64,000 nt of DNA from Bauldia sp965232525 (GTDB lineage Bacteria > Pseudomonadota > Alphaproteobacteria > Rhizobiales > Kaistiaceae). This document shows positions 62,242 to 64,000 of this stretch, piece after piece. Below the pieces are notes generated by a model, which was not told the DNA's origin, ran no database searches, and saw only the letters and a program-made list of their open reading frames with translations. Location: assembly GCF_965232525.1 (NCBI RefSeq), contig NZ_OZ246980.1, positions 3,596,001-3,660,000 of the forward strand, given 5' to 3'. The translations under genes were made by a program, and so were the position numbers. Every line of letters begins with the position of its first letter. Positions within the stretch are counted from its first letter, which is position 1.

Positions 62242-64000
62242 ATGGGTGAGTACGCGGACACCTACAATCGCTGGCGCGACGACCCGATTGGCTTCTGGGC
62301 CGAGGCGGCGAACACCCTCGATTGGGAAACGAAGTGGCGCACCCCGTTCAATCCCGACATGGGGGTCTACGGTCGCTGGTTCCCTGGTGCACAATGCAAC
62401 ACCTGCCACAACGCGCTCGATCGGCACGTTGCCGAAGGGCGCGGGGATCAGCCGGCAGTCATCTACGACAGCCCCGTCACCGGGGCCAAGCAGCGCATCA
62501 GTTACATCGAACTGCTCGACGACGTGGCAACGTTCGCTGCTGTGCTCGCCGACAAAGGTGTCAGCCGCGGAGACCGGGTGATCATCTACATGCCGATGAT
62601 CCCGGAAGCTCTGGTCGCCATGCTGGCGACAGCGCGTCTCGGCGCGATTCACTCCGTCGTCTTCGGCGGTTTCGCTGCCCACGAACTCGCGACCCGCATC
62701 GACGATGCCGAACCAGCGCTGATCGTCACCGCATCGTGCGGCATCGAACCCGCCCGGATCGTCCCCTACCTGCCCCTGGCGGCAGATGCGATCGAGCAGG
62801 CGCACCACAAGCCGGAGGCCATCATCGTCGTTCAGCGGGACCAGCAGCCCGCGGAACTCACCGCCGGTCGCGACCACGACTACGCCGCGCTGATGGAGGC
62901 CGCACGCAAGGCCAACCGGTCCGAAGACTGTGTCTGGGTCGACGCCACCGATCCGCTCTACATCCTCTACACCTCTGGTACGACCGGCCGTCCGAAGGGC
63001 GTCGTCCGCGATCACGGCGGCCATATGATCGCGCTCGATTGGTCGATGACCAATATCTACGGGGTCGAACCCGGCGAGGTGTATTGGGCGGCGTCGGATA
63101 TCGGCTGGGTGGTCGGCCATTCGTACATTGTCTACGCCCCACTCATCCATGGCTGCACGACGGTGCTCTATGAAGGCAAGCCGGTCGGCACGCCAGACGC
63201 CGGCGCTTTCTGGCGTGTGGTCGAGGAACACGGGGTCTCGGTGCTGTTCACCGCCCCGACGGCGCTGCGCGCTATCAAGAAGGACGATCCCGAAGGCCAG
63301 TTGGTCGACGACTACGATCTGTCCAGCCTGCGGGCGCTTTTCCTCGCCGGCGAGCGCGCGGACCCGGAGTCGGTGAAGTGGGCGGAAGATCAACTGTCGG
63401 TCCCGGTGATCGATCACTGGTGGCAGACAGAAACCGGCTGGGCGATCGGCGCCAATCCACTCGGGCTTGAGCCGCTACCGGTGAAGCGTGGCTCACCGAC
63501 CGTCGCGATGCCCGGCTACGACGTGCGGATTCTCGACGATGCCGGCCATCAGGTCGGACACGGAACCCTCGGCAACATCGTCATCAAGCTGCCGCTGCCG
63601 CCCGGCGCGCTTCCCACGCTGTGGCGCAACGACGAGCGGTTTCAGACCAACTACCTGTCAGAGTTCCCCGGCTACTACCAGAGCGCCGACGCCGGCTACA
63701 TCGACAGCGACGGATACCTTTTCATCATGGGCCGCACCGATGACATCATCAACGTCGCTGGACACCGGCTGTCCACCGGGGGGATGGAGGAAGTCGTCGC
63801 CAGTCATGCGGCCGTTGCCGAGTGCGCCGTCGTTGGTGCCGCAGACGGCCTTAAGGGACAACTTCCCCTCGGTTTCGTCGTGCTCAAGGCGGGCGTTTCC
63901 GAGGAGCCGGAAACGATCCAACGCGACATCGTTGCGCTGGTGCGCGAACAAATCGGACCAGTCGCGGCATTCAAGACGGTGTTGGTCGTCACCCGGTTGC
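62242..64000 (+). CDS. prpE: Propionyl-CoA synthetase (5' part)
   Basis: The gene runs off the right edge, so at least 586 residues are seen. It is an ANL-family acyl-CoA synthetase of the PrpE/ACSS3 type: NTCHNALDRHV, RVIIYMPMIPEALVAML, AIHSVVFGGFA, the P-loop YILYTSGTTGRPKG, DIGWVVGHSYIVYAPL and YQSADAGYIDSDGYLFIMGRTDDIINVAGHR split over two motifs. The catalytic Lys lies beyond the window. PrpE activates propionate, sometimes acetate. GGAG is nine bases before the ATG at 62242; an ATG at 62236 is too close to it. It lies 81 bases after the symporter-kinase. Confidence 0.92.
   Translation, partial: MGEYADTYNRWRDDPIGFWAEAANTLDWETKWRTPFNPDMGVYGRWFPGAQCNTCHNALDRHVAEGRGDQPAVIYDSPVTGAKQRISYIELLDDVATFAAVLADKGVSRGDRVIIYMPMIPEALVAMLATARLGAIHSVVFGGFAAHELATRIDDAEPALIVTASCGIEPARIVPYLPLAADAIEQAHHKPEAIIVVQRDQQPAELTAGRDHDYAALMEAARKANRSEDCVWVDATDPLYILYTSGTTGRPKGVVRDHGGHMIALDWSMTNIYGVEPGEVYWAASDIGWVVGHSYIVYAPLIHGCTTVLYEGKPVGTPDAGAFWRVVEEHGVSVLFTAPTALRAIKKDDPEGQLVDDYDLSSLRALFLAGERADPESVKWAEDQLSVPVIDHWWQTETGWAIGANPLGLEPLPVKRGSPTVAMPGYDVRILDDAGHQVGHGTLGNIVIKLPLPPGALPTLWRNDERFQTNYLSEFPGYYQSADAGYIDSDGYLFIMGRTDDIINVAGHRLSTGGMEEVVASHAAVAECAVVGAADGLKGQLPLGFVVLKAGVSEEPETIQRDIVALVREQIGPVAAFKTVLVVTRL

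Noticed and set aside
62167..63417. A 416-codon leftward open frame
   Set aside because: It is the antisense of prpE, which is clearly coding in family motifs but open at the window end.

Overview
The window is a GC-rich (roughly 63 percent by eye), densely coded bacterial chromosome segment. Gene content points to an Alphaproteobacterium, most likely of the Hyphomicrobiales/rhizobial side: an ExoR-type Sel1 protein, a single large suf operon, CtaA heme A synthase, a DUF2842 protein, a DUF1127 micro-protein, a SqrR/BigR-like sulfide regulator, and a short-chain fatty acyl (ScfR-type) regulator. The species assignment is inference. I see no tRNA, rRNA, CRISPR, prophage or insertion sequence.

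Layout. 1-5.1 kb: 3' end of an exonuclease III gene, a methyltransferase, an SDR oxidoreductase plus sigma-factor pair, two small secreted Cys-containing proteins, and exoR behind ilvD. 7-9.6 kb: a thioredoxin-fold protein and two tandem sulfotransferases. 9.7-14 kb: parE, an exported protein, and a DEAD-box helicase with a good promoter. 14-23.9 kb: a long leftward Fe-S assembly operon (cysteine desulfurase, sufB, crystallin J1-like, cupin, small membrane protein, sufC, sufD, sufS, sufT, three unrelated genes, sufA). 24-31.7 kb: a polytopic membrane protein, PaiB-like protein, alpha/beta hydrolase, aldo/keto reductase, a DUF1127 gene with a clean terminator, anmK and tyrS. 31.8-38.8 kb: a surface-glycan type operon (membrane protein, GT2, flippase-like protein) behind a very large AsmA/DUF3971 protein. 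38.8-44.6 kb: peroxiredoxin, M23 peptidase, a fumarylacetoacetase-family hydratase with ctaA, DUF2842, and a Wzz/BY-kinase-like protein with a degenerate P-loop. 45-51.3 kb: a sulfide-response locus (SqrR/BigR-like repressor diverging from an SQR-like flavoprotein, a DUF2892 protein and an RND efflux pair). 51.6-56.8 kb: a branched-chain amino-acid type ABC importer (livJHMGF order).

The most interesting part is 56.9-64.0 kb. An ScfR-family XRE regulator carries, between its HTH and its C-terminal ScfR domain, a copy of a histidine-kinase dimerisation (DHp) domain in which the phospho-accepting His is Gln. It is followed by a receiver-only response regulator, a small membrane protein, a sodium:solute symporter-histidine kinase fusion (CbrA/CrbS type) and a propionyl-CoA synthetase running off the end. 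The regulator's pseudo-DHp aligns directly with the DHp of the kinase three genes downstream. I propose that the symporter-kinase phosphorylates the lone receiver, which then docks on the regulator's pseudo-DHp, giving a transcriptional output for short-chain acyl metabolism and perhaps for the divergent ABC importer. Three TTGTAAA repeats lie in the shared intergenic region.

Start sites were chosen by Shine-Dalgarno sequences, family length and overlaps. Family assignments come from reading the proteins, not from database searches.
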